From assembly GCF_001830325.1 (NCBI RefSeq), contig NZ_MHZG01000012.1:1-58961 (forward strand): a stretch of 58,961 bases of DNA. Reading direction: 5' to 3'. The translations under genes were made by a program, and so were the position numbers. Under the pieces are notes generated by a model. That model was not told the DNA's origin. It was given only the letters and a program-made list of their open reading frames with translations, and did no database searches. The stretch is from Polynucleobacter sp. GWA2_45_21 (GTDB lineage: Bacteria > Pseudomonadota > Gammaproteobacteria > Burkholderiales > Burkholderiaceae). This document shows, piece by piece, positions 58,769 to 58,961 of this stretch; the first letter of the stretch is position 1, and each line of letters opens with the position of its first letter.

Positions 58769-58804
58769 AATGCTTTGGCCCCTGGTTCAAGTCCTGTGGG
58801 GGCT
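58769..58804 (+). pseudogene. tRNA-Ile(CAU)-like 3' half following the intron
   Basis: AATGCTTTGG then a T arm (CCTGG-TTCAAGT-CCTGT) and GGGGGCT resemble positions 37-72 of tRNA-Ile(CAU), the normal host of this intron class. Two T-stem positions mismatch, CCA is not encoded, and the 20 bases before the intron (TTGGATATCCGCCTCAT) do not form a tRNA 5' half beyond CTCAT. It is therefore a remnant, or the exon of a different RNA. It can also fold as a GCCCC/GGGGC terminator-like hairpin followed by TTTGTCTTTT. Confidence 0.55.
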
Positions 58805-58862
58805 TTGTCTTTTAAGCGGTGATTTAATTAACCGCGGAGCGACTCTAGCAATAACAGATCGT

Positions 58863-58961
58863 TCATTTATATTCTGATTTCTTCAGATGATTAAAAGACT
58901 TTCGATCATCTAGCCCCCAGCTTTCCCAGCCATCTCCAAAAAGCTCATGGGGATGCTGTGT
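58863..58961 (-). CDS. possible C-terminal fragment of a protein entering from the right edge
   Basis: On the minus strand, an open frame of 32 codons runs from the window edge to a TGA at 58863-58865. Its composition (HPHELFGDGWESWGLD, then a Lys-rich end SFNHLKKSEYK) looks like a real soluble protein terminus, but it is too short to assign. The interval 58805-58862 holds only a short GCGGT/ACCGC inverted repeat. Confidence 0.35.
   Translation of the reverse strand, partial: TQHPHELFGDGWESWGLDDRKSFNHLKKSEYK

Overview
The window looks like the replication-origin region of a Polynucleobacter-like betaproteobacterium (Burkholderiaceae). I infer this from the moderate GC content, the Azoarcus/Burkholderia-type gene order (rpmH-rnpA-yidD-yidC-mnmE on one side of dnaA; dnaN-gyrB and then mnmG-rsmG-parA-parB-atp on the other), a DUF3717 gene and a betaproteobacterial rsmB-DUF4390-ntrY-ntrX cluster. 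No database search was possible, so the genus is an inference.

Layout. 1-1.0 kb: the 5' part of a 16S rRNA gene on the minus strand, with its leader, a boxA element and a strong TTGACA-17-TATAGT promoter. 1.1-10 kb: housekeeping genes: a GNAT acetyltransferase, two c-type cytochromes, dolP, a DiaA/GmhA-type SIS protein, rsmI, tRNA-Arg(CCG), a membrane desaturase, a glyoxalase-II-like hydrolase, gcvH and priA. 10-22.7 kb: one long minus-strand block running mnmG-rsmG-parA-parB-atpIBEFHAGDC-hemE, with two parS sites at its upstream end. 23-27.6 kb: a complete HAAT (branched-chain amino-acid type) ABC transporter. 27.7-33.7 kb: a DUF3717 gene, a SET-domain methyltransferase gene, gyrB, dnaN, oriC (a DnaA-box cluster plus a DnaA-trio-like TAG repeat) and dnaA. 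34-54 kb: plus-strand genes rpmH, rnpA, yidD, yidC, mnmE, pckG, an MnmC-C-like oxidoreductase (tail-to-tail overlap with topB), dprA (minus), def, fmt, htpX, rsmB, a DUF4390 gene, ntrY, ntrX and an OsmC-YcaO fusion. Genes mostly point away from oriC on both sides, as expected for co-orientation with the forks.

54.1 kb to the right edge is accessory. It starts in a tRNA-Phe gene that is broken in its anticodon loop and still has a TATAAT promoter. It continues with about 330 bases of apparently non-coding, structured sequence ending in a terminator-like hairpin, a lone NYN-domain nuclease, and a divergent pair of transcription units around a 7-6-7 palindrome. Those units are an ArsR-rhodanese regulator plus a TonB-like protein on the minus strand, and a periplasmic unknown, a periplasmic rhodanese and a SAM methyltransferase on the plus strand. 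It ends with a 217-nt group I intron of the Azoarcus tRNA-Ile type, followed by only the 3' half of a tRNA-like sequence. So the region is bracketed by two tRNA halves that both break in the anticodon loop. I consider this region, and the intron at an orphan site, the most unusual part of the window.

Functional links. mnmG, mnmE and the MnmC-C-like protein all act on the wobble uridine of tRNAs. DiaA, DnaA, DnaN, GyrB, PriA, ParA and ParB form a replication/segregation set around oriC. def, fmt and rsmB form a translation-initiation/ribosome cluster. The ArsR-rhodanese set probably handles reactive sulfur or a thiophilic metal(loid) in the periplasm and cytoplasm.
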